From Sphingopyxis terrae subsp. terrae NBRC 15098 (GTDB lineage: Bacteria > Pseudomonadota > Alphaproteobacteria > Sphingomonadales > Sphingomonadaceae): a stretch of DNA of 64,000 nt. The stretch lies in NCBI RefSeq assembly GCF_001610975.1, contig NZ_CP013342.1:3791001-3855000 (forward strand), in the 5' to 3' direction. Made by a program: the position numbers and the translations under genes. Positions 1-10,165 of this stretch are shown here, one piece after another (position 1 is the stretch's first letter; each line of letters starts with the position of its first letter). The notes beneath the pieces were generated by a model, which did not search any database, was not told the DNA's origin, and worked only from the letters and a program-made list of their open reading frames with translations.

Positions 1-2299
1 ATCGCAGGCAGATGACGGGAAGATCGCCCCCATCATGGGCGCAGCCCTGCCCGCTTTCGGTCAGGCACAGCATCACATCGGCCCCCTCGCCCGCGTCGGC
101 GGCCGTGGCAACGCGGTAGCCCGCGCCGCGCAGCAGCGGCGCCAGAAAATTCTCGCCCCACCCGTCGGCATCGCCTGCGAGCCGGCACAGCGGCGCGCGG
201 CCCGCGACGGCGGTGCGGCCGCCGGCGTGACACTCCATGATCCAGAAAGGATCGATGAGTTCGACGGGCTCGCCACCGACCAGCACCACGCCCGCGATCA
301 GGCCCGGTGCCGACGCGGGTTCGACCACGTCGGGCAGGCGCACGATGTCGATCACCGCCGCGATCGGGTAACAGATCACCGTGTCGCCGTCGTACAGCCG
401 AAGCAGCTTCACCGCCGCCTCGCCGGCAGGCACCGTTGCCGCATGGACCGGGAATATCCCGTCGCCAACCTGCACCCGAACGGCGCCGCCGCTTTCAAAC
501 AGTGCCGATTGCGGCACTTCTTCGACCCGTTCGATCACCGACAGGCGAACACCGCGCGTGCGGCCGTCGGCCTCGCGGAACAGCAGCAATTGCGTCGCGT
601 TGCGCGCCCGCTCGGCCTGCGCCTCGCGTTCGTCGGCGCGGTCCTGACTGCGGCCAGCCTCACCGGCATCGACGCCCGACGCCGCGAGCAGCCCCTGAAC
701 ATCGAGCAGCAGCACCGGCCGCCCGTTGTCGGGCAGCGTGGTGCCCGCATAAAGGCCGGTCGCCATGATCATCGGTGCGGCGGGCTTGATGACCAGTTCC
801 TCATGGTCATGGATCGCCGCGACGCTGAGCGCATAGCTCTGCCCCTGCCCAGGCCGGATGATGACGAGAGCGCGGTCGTCCACATCGTCGTCGTCGCCGC
901 GCTGACGCGCCAGCACATCCTCGAGCCGCAGCAAGGGGAATTGCTCGCCGCGCACCGTTGCGATTTCGCCGCCACCGAGCCGCTCGATACGAACGCTGTC
1001 GTTCGTCTCGAGCAGAATTTCGCGCACCGATCCGCGCGGAATGGCAAAATATTGCCCTGCAGCGCGCACCATCAGCCCCGAAATGATCGTCAGCGTCATC
1101 GGAACGCGCAGCAACACCGACAGGCCGCGTCCCTCTTCATTGCGCAGTTCGACGAGGCCGCCGATCTTTTCGACATTCGCCTTGACGATGTCCATGCCGA
1201 CGCCGCGGCCGGAAATTTCCGTAATCTGCGCCGCGGTCGAAAAGCCCGGACGAAAGATCAGCTCCAGCTTTTCAGCCGGCGTCAGCGTCCGTGCGTCGGC
1301 CGCCGAGAGCAGCCGGTTGGCGATCGCCTTGGCAACCAGCGCGTCGGGCGAAAGGCCGCGCCCGTCGTCGCTCACCTCGATTTCGATCTGATTGCCCGAC
1401 TGGCGCGCCGAAACCCTTATGGTGGCGGTAATATCCTTCCCCGCCGCGACCCGCTCGTCGAGCCCCTCGATCCCGTGATCGATGGCGTTGCGGACGATGT
1501 GGATCAACGGATCGCGGATATTCTCCATCATCTCGCGGTCGAGTTCGACCTCGCCGCCGCTCGTGTCGAAATGGATCTTCTTGCCGAGTTCCTGCGCCAG
1601 ATCGCGCACAATGCGCGGCAACGGCGCAAACAGCTTGTCGATGCGCTGCATCCGCATCTGGCTCACCGATTGGCGCATCCCCGCGATCGAATCGGACAAA
1701 CGGTCGAACGCGCCAATCAGCGCCGCATCGGCCCCCGATTCGCGCAGCATCCGCGCGAACTCGTTGCGCGCGAGCACGATGTCGGTAACCCCCGTCATCA
1801 CGCTGTCGAGCAGCGGCAGCGGGACGCGGATCGACCGCCAGCCCTGCAATTCGGTGATGATATCATCTTCGCGCCGTATCCGGATCGCCTCCGGAACCGC
1901 GGGTGCCGCGTCCGCCTGCACCGGATCAGGCGCACCGGCTGACAGGGCGGCGATCACGTCGCCATCCTCACCCGCCGGCTCGGCGCCTTCGCTCGCCAAC
2001 CGCTCGCACAGCATCGACAGTCGATCGACGATGGCGAGCACGCCCGTGACGAGCGCGGCGTCGGGCGCGCGATGACCGCGGCGAACCTGGTCGAGCGCCT
2101 CTTCGGCGGCATGCGAAAGCGCGGTCACGCGTGGCAACGCCAGAAAGCCCGAGCTTCCCTTGATTGTGTGCATCATCCGAAAGATGGAATCGAGCTGCGC
2201 CCGGTCGGCCGGATCGGCCTCCCACACGACCAGCGCCCCGCCGGCATCGGCAAGGATTTCCGACGTTTCAGCCAGAAAATCGTTCAGAAGATCGTCCAT
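1..2299 (-). CDS. cheA: Chemotaxis histidine kinase CheA with C-terminal receiver-like domain (3' end outside window)
   Basis: Soluble chemotaxis kinase that autophosphorylates on an Hpt histidine and passes the phosphate to CheY/CheB. Translation of the minus strand from the ATG at 2297-2299 gives an Hpt domain with His44 in MMHTIKGSSGF, a dimerisation segment, an ATPase domain with IVRNAIDHGIE, SDDGRG and GRGVGMDIVK, and two CheW-like stretches. After these comes a segment (NFLAPLLRGAGYRVATAADA ... LPVICLR) that reads like the start of a receiver domain, so this is a hybrid CheA. The gene runs off the left edge. chpT lies 62 bp upstream on the same strand, suggesting co-transcription. The frame is open throughout the 2.3 kb. 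The family call is secure; the receiver-like tail is inferred and its phospho-acceptor residues are not all visible. Confidence 0.93.
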   Translation of the reverse strand, partial: MDDLLNDFLAETSEILADAGGALVVWEADPADRAQLDSIFRMMHTIKGSSGFLALPRVTALSHAAEEALDQVRRGHRAPDAALVTGVLAIVDRLSMLCERLASEGAEPAGEDGDVIAALSAGAPDPVQADAAPAVPEAIRIRREDDIITELQGWRSIRVPLPLLDSVMTGVTDIVLARNEFARMLRESGADAALIGAFDRLSDSIAGMRQSVSQMRMQRIDKLFAPLPRIVRDLAQELGKKIHFDTSGGEVELDREMMENIRDPLIHIVRNAIDHGIEGLDERVAAGKDITATIRVSARQSGNQIEIEVSDDGRGLSPDALVAKAIANRLLSAADARTLTPAEKLELIFRPGFSTAAQITEISGRGVGMDIVKANVEKIGGLVELRNEEGRGLSVLLRVPMTLTIISGLMVRAAGQYFAIPRGSVREILLETNDSVRIERLGGGEIATVRGEQFPLLRLEDVLARQRGDDDDVDDRALVIIRPGQGQSYALSVAAIHDHEELVIKPAAPMIMATGLYAGTTLPDNGRPVLLLDVQGLLAASGVDAGEAGRSQDRADEREAQAERARNATQLLLFREADGRTRGVRLSVIERVEEVPQSALFESGGAVRVQVGDGIFPVHAATVPAGEAAVKLLRLYDGDTVICYPIAAVIDIVRLPDVVEPASAPGLIAGVVLVGGEPVELIDPFWIMECHAGGRTAVAGRAPLCRLAGDADGWGENFLAPLLRGAGYRVATAADAGEGADVMLCLTESGQGCAHDGGDLPVICLR

Positions 2300-2361
2300 C
2301 GCGGTTCCGCAGCGCCCCAAAATCAAGGCGCAACCATGACCGACAATGGTTAAGGAGGGCT

Positions 2362-3006
2362 TTACCTGGCGGGCCGCAGCACCGCGCCGACGAGCAACGA
2401 CGTCGGCGTTTCGCGCGCCAGCATCACGGTGCCGTTATTCTGCGCCGCCACCGCCTGGACGAGCACCGCGGGAGCGGTTCGTGAGGTCATCGCGGCGGCC
2501 GCCTCGCCTTCCGCAAGGATGCGTTCGACGTCGGCATCGACAAGGATGCGCTCGGCCTCGGCATGCAACGCGATCTCGATGTTTTCGCCCTGCCGCTCGC
2601 AGCCGATGTCGAGCCGTCCGCCGCGGACCAGGGCATCGACCAGGATCAGTGCGAGGTTGAGGATGATCTTGACCGCCGGCTTGGGCAGAGCGTCGTCGCC
2701 GATCATCCAGTTGAGCGTGATCGGGCGGTCGGCCATGATCCCTTCGATCGCGCCCTTCGCTTCGGTCGGCGGCACCGCTTCGCCGAAGCCGCCCGCCGAT
2801 CCGAAAGCGAGCCGGAAGAATTTGAGCTTCGCCGCCGATGTCCGTGCGCTTTGTTCGAGCAGGTCGACCACCCGCGCCCGCATCTCAGGGTCTTTTTCAT
2901 CGGCCAGCAGCTCGAGGCCGTTGGCAAAGGCCCCGACGGGGCTCAGCAGGTCGTGACACAGGCGCGAGGCCATCATCGAGGCGAAATCGACGCGATCGTC
3001 GGTCAT
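2362..3006 (-). CDS. chpT: Histidine phosphotransferase ChpT
   Basis: 214-aa protein resembling ChpT, the phosphotransferase that in Alphaproteobacteria relays phosphate from CckA to CtrA and CpdR. The N-terminal helix carries the phospho-acceptor motif RLCHDLLSPVGAFANGLELL with His18. A degenerate HATPase-like domain fills the remainder (for example KPAVKIILNLALILVDAL), and it lacks a full ATP-binding G box, as expected for ChpT. I chose the ATG at 3004-3006 because the longer open frame upstream reads into low-complexity intergenic sequence before rluD. It is followed 62 bp later by cheA on the same strand. ChpT is also known to feed other receivers, so pairing with a CheA hybrid is a plausible functional link, though not proven by position. 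Confidence 0.88.
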   Translation of the reverse strand: MTDDRVDFASMMASRLCHDLLSPVGAFANGLELLADEKDPEMRARVVDLLEQSARTSAAKLKFFRLAFGSAGGFGEAVPPTEAKGAIEGIMADRPITLNWMIGDDALPKPAVKIILNLALILVDALVRGGRLDIGCERQGENIEIALHAEAERILVDADVERILAEGEAAAAMTSRTAPAVLVQAVAAQNNGTVMLARETPTSLLVGAVLRPAR

Positions 3007-3125
3007 GGATGCATTGGCTCCCCAAGCTCGGCAGTTTCCGGCACCGCCGCTCCTAGGGCAGCCGCCCCCTTCAGGGCAAGCGCCATCCCCTTGAATATTG
3101 ACCGGACGGGGCCACATGACGACCA

Positions 3126-4082
3126 ATGAAGGGGGACGACGACATTCTGACCGTGGCGTTGGGCGACAGCGCGGCCGGGTTGCGGCTCGACCGGGCGTTG
3201 GCCGAGGCTTTGCCCAGCCTGTCGCGCGAGCGCGTCAAGACGCTGATCAAGGGCGGCCGCGTCACCGATGCTGGCGGGCGCATCCTGTGGGATCCCGCCG
3301 CCAAGGCATCCGCACCGGCGAAGCTCGAACTGCGCCTGCCCGCCCCCGCCCCCGCGCATAATGTGGCGCAGGACATGAATCTCGTCATCGCCTATGAGGA
3401 CGAGCATCTGATTGTGGTCGACAAGCCCGCGGGAATGGTCGTTCACCCTGCCGCCGGCAATCTCGACGGCACGATGGTCAACGCGCTGCTCCATCATTGC
3501 GCCGGGCAATTGTCGGGAATTGGCGGCGTCGCGCGCCCCGGCATCGTCCACCGTATCGACAAGGATACGAGCGGACTGATCGTCGCCGCCAAGCACGACA
3601 AGGCGCATGAGGGGCTGGCGAAGCAATTTGCGGCGCACAGCATCGACCGCCGCTATCTCGCGATCGCGACCGGCCGCCCGATGCCCGCCAACGGCACGGT
3701 AGAGGCCGCGCTCGGCCGGTCGAGCGTCAATCGCAAGAAGATGGCGGTGGTCGAGCCGGGCCGCGGCAAACATGCGATCACCCATTACCGGACGATCGAG
3801 CCGCTGCGGGACGCAACCTTGGTGGAATGCCGGCTGGAAACGGGCCGCACGCATCAGGTTCGCGTCCATATGGCGCATATCGGCCACCCGCTCGTCGGCG
3901 ATCCGGTCTATGGGCGCGCCCGAAAGCCGCTTTCGGACCTGCTGAAAGCCCGCCATTTTGCGCGTCAGGCGTTGCATGCAGCCCATTTGGGCTTTATTCA
4001 TCCGGTGACCGGTAACAGCATCGCGCTCGACAGCGAACTCCCAGCAGACATGCGGGAACTGATCGATGAATTGCGCGTTTAG
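3126..4082 (+). CDS. rluD: 23S rRNA pseudouridine synthase RluD (1911/1915/1917)
   Basis: 318-aa RluA-family pseudouridine synthase that isomerises uridines in helix 69 of 23S rRNA. An N-terminal S4 RNA-binding domain (about residues 15-75, LDRALAEALPSLSRERVKTLIKGGRV) precedes the catalytic domain. The signature VHRIDKDTSGL places the catalytic Asp at residue 145, and ETGRTHQVRVHMAHIGHPLVGDPVYG is the usual C-terminal motif. Length matches RluD. It is transcribed divergently from chpT and sits 78 bp upstream of rpoH, an arrangement frequent in sphingomonads. RluC is the main alternative, but the order rluD-rpoH and the S4 domain favour RluD. Confidence 0.92.
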   Translation: MKGDDDILTVALGDSAAGLRLDRALAEALPSLSRERVKTLIKGGRVTDAGGRILWDPAAKASAPAKLELRLPAPAPAHNVAQDMNLVIAYEDEHLIVVDKPAGMVVHPAAGNLDGTMVNALLHHCAGQLSGIGGVARPGIVHRIDKDTSGLIVAAKHDKAHEGLAKQFAAHSIDRRYLAIATGRPMPANGTVEAALGRSSVNRKKMAVVEPGRGKHAITHYRTIEPLRDATLVECRLETGRTHQVRVHMAHIGHPLVGDPVYGRARKPLSDLLKARHFARQALHAAHLGFIHPVTGNSIALDSELPADMRELIDELRV

Positions 4083-4102
4083 GTTTCGAATGAAAATCTA
4101 TT

Positions 4103-4131
4103 TTGACCGCGAAAGGCAATTGCGGCAGGAT
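4103..4131 (+). promoter_or_regulatory. Possible rpoH promoter
   Basis: Between the rluD stop and the rpoH start there is TTGACC at 4103-4108 and an A/T-rich CAGGAT/GGATAT stretch 17 bp further on. The spacing fits a housekeeping promoter, but the -10 match is poor. Confidence 0.3.
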
Positions 4132-4160
4132 ATTTTCAGGTTTTAGGGAAGACACTCTCC

Positions 4161-5063
4161 ATGGCTAATAAAAGCAATGTTCCGGCAGTGGTGCCCGCGC
4201 TCGGCGGTGAGGCGAGCCTGAACCGCTATCTGGCCGAAATCCGTAAATTTCCGCTTCTGACGCCCGAGCAGGAATATATGCTCGCCAAGCGCTTTCAGGA
4301 GCATGGCGACAGTGAAGCTGCGGCGCAGCTCGTTACCTCGCACCTGCGTCTCGTCGCAAAGATCGCGATGGGCTATCGCGGCTATGGCCTGCCGGTCAGC
4401 GAACTGATCAGCGAAGGCAATATCGGCCTGATGCAGGGCGTGAAGAAATTCGATCCCGAACGCGGCTTCCGTCTCGCCACCTATGCGATGTGGTGGATCC
4501 GCGCCTCGATCCAGGAATTCATCCTGCGCTCGTGGAGCCTAGTGAAGATGGGCACCACCGCGGCCCAGAAGAAGCTGTTCTTCAACCTGCGCCGCATGAA
4601 GAATAATCTCGAAGCGTTCGAGGACGGCGATCTCAGCCCCGAAAACGTCGCCAAGATCGCAAAGGATCTGGGCGTCACCGAGGACGAGGTGGTCAGCATG
4701 AACCGCCGCATGGCGATGGGCGGCGACACGTCGCTCAACGTGCCCATGGGCGAGGATGGCGACAGCCAGTGGCAGGATCTGCTCGGCGACGAAGGCCCGC
4801 TTCAGGACGAACGCGTGGCCGAGGCCGAAGAACGCGACGTGCGGCACGAACTGCTCACCGAAGCGCTCGCGACACTCAACGAGCGCGAACGCCACATTCT
4901 GACCGAACGGCGTCTGACCGACGACCCGAAAACGCTCGAGGATCTGAGCCAGGTCTATGACGTCAGCCGCGAACGCGTCCGCCAGATCGAGGTCCGCGCC
5001 TTCGAAAAGCTGCAGAAGGCGATGCTCAAGCTTGCCGGCGAACGCCGACTTATCGGCGCCTGA
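4161..5063 (+). CDS. rpoH: RNA polymerase heat-shock sigma factor RpoH (sigma-32)
   Basis: 300-aa sigma-70 family factor that directs RNA polymerase to heat-shock promoters. Region 2 is seen as ELISEGNIGLMQGVKKFDPE followed by RLATYAMWWIRASIQEFILR. The RpoH box, which separates this subfamily from other group 2-3 sigmas, is seen as AAQKKLFFNLRRMKN. Region 4 ends with the helix-turn-helix EDLSQVYDVSRERVRQIEVRAFEKLQKAM. The start ATG is preceded by AGGGAAG about 10 bases upstream. Region 1.1 is absent, as usual for RpoH. Alphaproteobacteria often carry a second rpoH elsewhere; which paralogue this is cannot be told from the window. Confidence 0.96.
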   Translation: MANKSNVPAVVPALGGEASLNRYLAEIRKFPLLTPEQEYMLAKRFQEHGDSEAAAQLVTSHLRLVAKIAMGYRGYGLPVSELISEGNIGLMQGVKKFDPERGFRLATYAMWWIRASIQEFILRSWSLVKMGTTAAQKKLFFNLRRMKNNLEAFEDGDLSPENVAKIAKDLGVTEDEVVSMNRRMAMGGDTSLNVPMGEDGDSQWQDLLGDEGPLQDERVAEAEERDVRHELLTEALATLNERERHILTERRLTDDPKTLEDLSQVYDVSRERVRQIEVRAFEKLQKAMLKLAGERRLIGA

Positions 5064-5080
5064 ACGCTAATCCTTGCTCC

Positions 5081-5097
5081 CGCCCCGGTTGGGGGCG
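5081..5097 (+). terminator. Weak GC hairpin after rpoH
   Basis: CGCCCC (5081-5086) pairs with GGGGCG (5092-5097) around a five-base loop, 18 bases after the rpoH stop. There is no clear T run, so termination here is uncertain. Confidence 0.35.
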
Positions 5098-5152
5098 CAG
5101 TTAGAGGTCTTGTTCCGATCGCGCGCTTGCCTCAGGCGCGCGAGCGGTTAAT

Positions 5153-5869
5153 TTGCCCGCCATGGCATCCCGATCCCGCGCAAGAAAGCGCAAGCTCCCC
5201 TGGTATCTGCGCCCCTTCAAATGGCTGATATGGTTCGCCATAGGGACGGCGGCGTGGGTGCTTGTCTATGCGGTGGTGCCGCCGCCCATTACCTTCACCA
5301 TGCTCGCCGACAGCAACGGCATCACCAAGGACTGGACGAGCCTTTCGGCGATCGACCGCAATATGGTCCGCGCCGCCATCGCCGCCGAAGACGGAAAATT
5401 CTGTACCCATAACGGCTTCGATACCGAAGCCATCGAAGCTGCGATCGAGCGCAACGCCAAGGGCAAGCGGCTGCGCGGCGGCTCGACAATCAGCCAGCAG
5501 ACGGCAAAGAACGTCTTTCTGTGGCAGGGCAGCGGCTGGACCCGTTATCTGCGCAAGGTACCGGAAGTTTGGTTCACCTTCCTGATCGAAACCTTCTGGA
5601 GCAAGCGGCGGATCATGGAAGTCTATCTGAATGTTGCCGAGACCGGGATCGGCACTTATGGCGTCGAAGCGGGCGCCCGGCGTTATTTCAACCATGGTGC
5701 GAACCGCCTCAGCCCGGCCGAGGCCGCGCGCATTGCCGCGATCCTGCCGCTCCCCAAGAAGCGCGAGGCGATCAGTCCGTCGGGGTTCACACGCCGTTAC
5801 GGCAATATGATCGCGGCGCGCATCGGTCAGGTCCGACGCGATGGTCTGGACGCGTGCATCTATAAATAG
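5153..5869 (+). CDS. mtgA: Monofunctional biosynthetic peptidoglycan transglycosylase MtgA
   Basis: 238-aa GT51 glycosyltransferase that polymerises lipid II into glycan strands at the outer face of the inner membrane. A basic N-terminus (SRARKRKLPW) is followed by one transmembrane anchor (about residues 23-45, WLIWFAIGTAAWVLVYAVV). The catalytic motifs are present: AAEDGKFCTHNGFD, which holds the catalytic Glu, RGGSTISQQTAKNVFLW, and KRRIMEVYLNVAETGIGTYG. No transpeptidase domain follows, which separates it from class A PBPs. It converges with the TPR protein gene downstream, and a 15-bp tandem repeat lies between the two. Confidence 0.95.
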   Translation: MPAMASRSRARKRKLPWYLRPFKWLIWFAIGTAAWVLVYAVVPPPITFTMLADSNGITKDWTSLSAIDRNMVRAAIAAEDGKFCTHNGFDTEAIEAAIERNAKGKRLRGGSTISQQTAKNVFLWQGSGWTRYLRKVPEVWFTFLIETFWSKRRIMEVYLNVAETGIGTYGVEAGARRYFNHGANRLSPAEAARIAAILPLPKKREAISPSGFTRRYGNMIAARIGQVRRDGLDACIYK

Positions 5870-5894
5870 GACAGCACAAGCGGCGCGCCGCCTT

Positions 5895-5951
5895 CAGTCC
5901 TGGCTGCCTCAGTTTTGGCTGCCTCAGTTTTGGCTGCCTCAGTTTTGGCTG
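5895..5951. repeat. 15-bp direct tandem repeat, 3.8 copies
   Basis: The unit CAGTTTTGGCTGCCT is repeated head to tail at 5910, 5925 and 5940 (the last one cut at 12 bases), with a slightly diverged first unit at 5895 (CAGTCC...). It spans the stop codon of the minus-strand TPR gene (5939-5941), so each unit copy past the stop repeats the gene's terminal bases. Confidence 0.9.
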
Positions 5952-6463
5952 GGAGTCACGGTCGCGACGACGGGTTTGGGCGTGATCGCCTCTGCCGCGA
6001 CGACGCGCTTCGTGTCGCCATTGGCGATTGCCTTTTCGAGCGCCGCGACCTGCGGGCATTTATCCTTGCACAGCCGCTGCACGTCGGCGAGCTTTTCGCG
6101 CGCCAGTTCGATCGCGCCCTTGTCGGCGAGCGCTTCGCCCTGCCCCGCCAGCGCGGCGATGTCGTTGGGTTCGAGCAGCAGCGCTTCGCGATAAAGACCG
6201 ATGGCCTTGCCCGGCAGGCCCTGAGCGCGCGCGACCTGCGCCAGCGCGACGATCGCCGAACGGTTGCGCGGGTCGGCGGCGAGCGCCGATTCATAGGCGT
6301 CGATTGCGGCGTCGAGATCGCCCTTCGCTTGCGCCGCCTGGCCCTGGTTCATCAGCGCGACGGACTGGGGCAGGATATCATTGTCGGCACGCTGCGCATC
6401 GGAGGCTACAGGCAGGCTGGCCAGAACGAGACCGGCGCCAAGGGCCAGTAAACTGATGCGCAT
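5939..6463 (-). CDS. Exported tetratricopeptide-repeat protein
   Basis: 174-aa protein beginning with a classical signal peptide (MRISLLALGAGLVLASLPVASDAQ), so it is probably periplasmic. The mature part holds at least two TPR units (about residues 38-110: ALMNQGQAAQAKGDLDAAID and AIVALAQVARAQGLPGKAIG). TPR folds mediate protein contacts; no catalytic domain is visible and no partner can be named. The ATG at 6461-6463 is chosen because it starts the signal peptide; the open frame upstream of it is not protein-like. Its last codons run into the 15-bp tandem repeat. Confidence 0.8.
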   Translation of the reverse strand: MRISLLALGAGLVLASLPVASDAQRADNDILPQSVALMNQGQAAQAKGDLDAAIDAYESALAADPRNRSAIVALAQVARAQGLPGKAIGLYREALLLEPNDIAALAGQGEALADKGAIELAREKLADVQRLCKDKCPQVAALEKAIANGDTKRVVAAEAITPKPVVATVTPSQN

Positions 6464-6495
6464 CGCATTCTCCCATCGCTTCATTTGCGGCGACG

Positions 6496-7686
6496 CTAAC
6501 ATGGCGCGGTCAGCCGTGCGAGGAAAAAGCCGTCGCATCGGTCGTGCGCCGGGGTGAACAGATAGCCCGCGCCCGCGGCGCGCGCGATGCCATCCGGCAA
6601 ATACCCGCTGTCGGCGGTCCAGCCCCGACGTAGGTCCAGAAACGCTTGCACCTGTGCCCGCCCCTCGCGCGCGATGATTGAGCACACAGCATAAAGGAGT
6701 TTACCGCCCGGCGCCACCATATCGGCACCGATGGCGAGCAGGTTCGCCTGATCGGCCAGATGACGCTCGAGCCGCGCCGGCGTCAGCCGCCAGCGCAGTT
6801 CGGGACTGCGCCGCCAGGTGCCGCTGCCCGAACAGGGCGCGTCGACGAAAACATGCGTCGCCTTGCTGCGCCAGTCGGCGAGCATCGCCGATTCCTTCCC
6901 CGGATCGAGCAGGCGCGTCTCGATGCGCGTTGCCCCCGCCCGCTCCGCACGGGGCGGCAATTGCTGGAGCCGCGCGCGATTGACGTCGCACGCCAATATG
7001 TCGGCGGCATCGCCGGTCAGCGAGGCGATGGCGAGCGTCTTGCCGCCGCCCCCGGCGCACAGATCGACGATGCGCGCGCCCGCAGCGGCACCCAGCGCTG
7101 CGGCGGCATATTGGCTCGCGGCATCCTGCACCTCGAACGCGCCGTTTTCATGGGCGGGATGCTGGATCGCCGCGGTTTCAGGCGGCAGGCGCCAGCCGTC
7201 GGGCGCACCCTCGATCGCGCGCCCCTCGGGGAAAAGTTCGGCAAGCCCGTCGCGCGACGCCTTCAGGCGGTTGGCGCGCAAGTCGAGCGGTGCGCGCTCG
7301 AGCATCGCCCCCTCTTCGGCGCTCTCGATCAGCGGATCGAACAATTCGGCGAGCGCCGACGCGGAGACGCCGGTTTCGGCGCGCGGCTCGTCGCTGCCTA
7401 TCGGCGCGGGCCCGTAAGGCGATCCGTCGAACAGCGCTGCGAGCGCCGGATCACGGTCGGCGAGCGCGAGCATTGCCGCGCGCCCCGACGCCGGCACCGA
7501 CCGCACCGCGCGGATCGCGTCATAGACGTGACCGCGGATCGCGCGCCGGTCCTTCGATCCCGCGTAGCGCCGTGCCCGCATCGCCTCGGCGAACAAAGCG
7601 TCGGCGGGCGCCCCGCCCTCGCGCGCCGCAGCGGCGATGGTATCGAGAATCTCGATTGCGGTCTGGACGCGGGCGGCGGGGGTCAT
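6496..7686 (-). CDS. rsmB: RsmB-family 16S rRNA (cytosine-C5) methyltransferase
   Basis: 396-aa RsmB/NOP-family enzyme that transfers a methyl group from S-adenosylmethionine to C5 of a cytosine in rRNA. An N-terminal NusB-like RNA-binding part (residues about 1-130) is followed by a Rossmann methyltransferase with the SAM motif IVDLCAGGGGKTLAIA. The catalytic motifs are DAPCSGSGTWRRSPELRW (release Cys) and LLYAVCSII (nucleophile Cys). It lies 9 bp after guaB on the same strand, so the two may be one transcript. Exact base specificity (C967 for RsmB) is assumed from family and domain layout. Confidence 0.9.
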   Translation of the reverse strand: MTPAARVQTAIEILDTIAAAAREGGAPADALFAEAMRARRYAGSKDRRAIRGHVYDAIRAVRSVPASGRAAMLALADRDPALAALFDGSPYGPAPIGSDEPRAETGVSASALAELFDPLIESAEEGAMLERAPLDLRANRLKASRDGLAELFPEGRAIEGAPDGWRLPPETAAIQHPAHENGAFEVQDAASQYAAAALGAAAGARIVDLCAGGGGKTLAIASLTGDAADILACDVNRARLQQLPPRAERAGATRIETRLLDPGKESAMLADWRSKATHVFVDAPCSGSGTWRRSPELRWRLTPARLERHLADQANLLAIGADMVAPGGKLLYAVCSIIAREGRAQVQAFLDLRRGWTADSGYLPDGIARAAGAGYLFTPAHDRCDGFFLARLTAPC

Positions 7687-7695
7687 GCGATGGCC

Positions 7696-9240
<1,545 letters not shown>

Positions 9241-9347
9241 TCAATTCCCGGCGCGCCAGTGGGCGGCGCAGGAATATTTGCGCCGGTTCGCGGCGCGAAA
9301 GGGCGGCGGGTTTGCGGCCAACTGTCCGCACTCCCGCCGCCCTGCCC

Positions 9348-9650
9348 CTACCAGCGCCCGAGCACGAGGAAGAGCCCGCCGATAAACAGCGTCACGCCGA
9401 CCGCGAACTTCAGATAGTCGGCAACGCCCAATGTGAGCTTCGCACCGTGCCGGGCGCGAAAGGCCGCGACATTGGCGCGCAGATCGGGGGTTCCGGTGAC
9501 GCGTCCGACCTCAAGATGACGTCCCGTCTTGAGAAAGGCGAGCGCGTGCGCGACTTCCTCTTCGGACACATCGGGATAACGGCGAAATATGTCCTCGGCG
9601 CGCAGCGCGTCGGCGCCGAGCGGAGGCCCGGCGGCAATTGGTTCGGTCAT
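9348..9650 (-). CDS. Small protein with one C-terminal membrane segment, unknown function
   Basis: 100-aa product starting at the ATG of 9648-9650 (MTEPIAAGPPLGADALRAED). The soluble N-terminal two thirds contain a helical, UBA-like pattern (DIFRRYPDVSEEEVAHALAFLKTGRH). A hydrophobic C-terminal segment (FAVGVTLFIGGLFLVLG) would anchor it as a tail-anchored inner-membrane protein. It precedes guaB on the same strand with a 194-bp gap. I do not recognise a named family. Codon bias favours coding on this strand. Confidence 0.6.
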   Translation of the reverse strand: MTEPIAAGPPLGADALRAEDIFRRYPDVSEEEVAHALAFLKTGRHLEVGRVTGTPDLRANVAAFRARHGAKLTLGVADYLKFAVGVTLFIGGLFLVLGRW

Positions 9651-9727
9651 GTTCAAATTCCATCGATGATCGCCCTCCGCACAGGGGGCAAGGATCGGCC
9701 GGCGCACGGTCGCGCACGGCCCGTCGA

Positions 9728-10120
9728 TCAGATGGCAATCATCGGCGGTGCGCGCGCCGAATAGGGCGTAGCAGCAGCACTGCGCGTCCAGCCGGCGGCG
9801 ACCCGGCCGAAGTCGGGCCGGAATAGCCCGACGGCGGGCAATGCCGGCGGCGCGGCTGACAGCTTGGCGAGATCGCCGCCTACCGGATGCCGGTCGTCCT
9901 CGCCGGCGCGATAATGCGCGCTGAGCGTAAGGCCGCCGGCACGGACGAAAGGATGCCCGCCATCATAGGGCGCTCCCGCGATGGCGGCGGCGGTTTGATC
10001 GACCAGCCGCGCCGGCGCCGAGGCATCACGCACGAGGCCGCCCGCGCCGAGCGCAACGAGCGCCAGCCACGCCAGAAAGACGCCAACGCGGTGGCGCAGG
10101 TCGGAATCGAACATCCGCAT
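9728..10120 (-). CDS. Small membrane-anchored protein, unknown function
   Basis: 130-aa product from the ATG at 10118-10120, with an alternative ATG three codons upstream. It has one N-terminal hydrophobic segment (RVGVFLAWLALVALGAGGLV), probably an uncleaved anchor, then an Ala- and Pro-rich periplasmic part with no recognised motif. It is divergent from the MFS gene, with 45 bp between starts. I cannot assign a function. A longer open frame reaching to 10936 on this strand runs antisense to the transporter and is not taken as part of the gene. Confidence 0.5.
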   Translation of the reverse strand: MRMFDSDLRHRVGVFLAWLALVALGAGGLVRDASAPARLVDQTAAAIAGAPYDGGHPFVRAGGLTLSAHYRAGEDDRHPVGGDLAKLSAAPPALPAVGLFRPDFGRVAAGWTRSAAATPYSARAPPMIAI

Positions 10121-10165
10121 CGCCTCCATATTGCGTCTCGCGGCCGCAAAAGCTAGCGCGGAGGG

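Noticed and set aside
35..1942. 635-codon open frame on the plus strand
   Set aside because: It is antisense to cheA, whose minus-strand translation has all kinase motifs; the product is Arg/His/Asp-rich with no family signal. Long antisense frames are common in GC-rich DNA.
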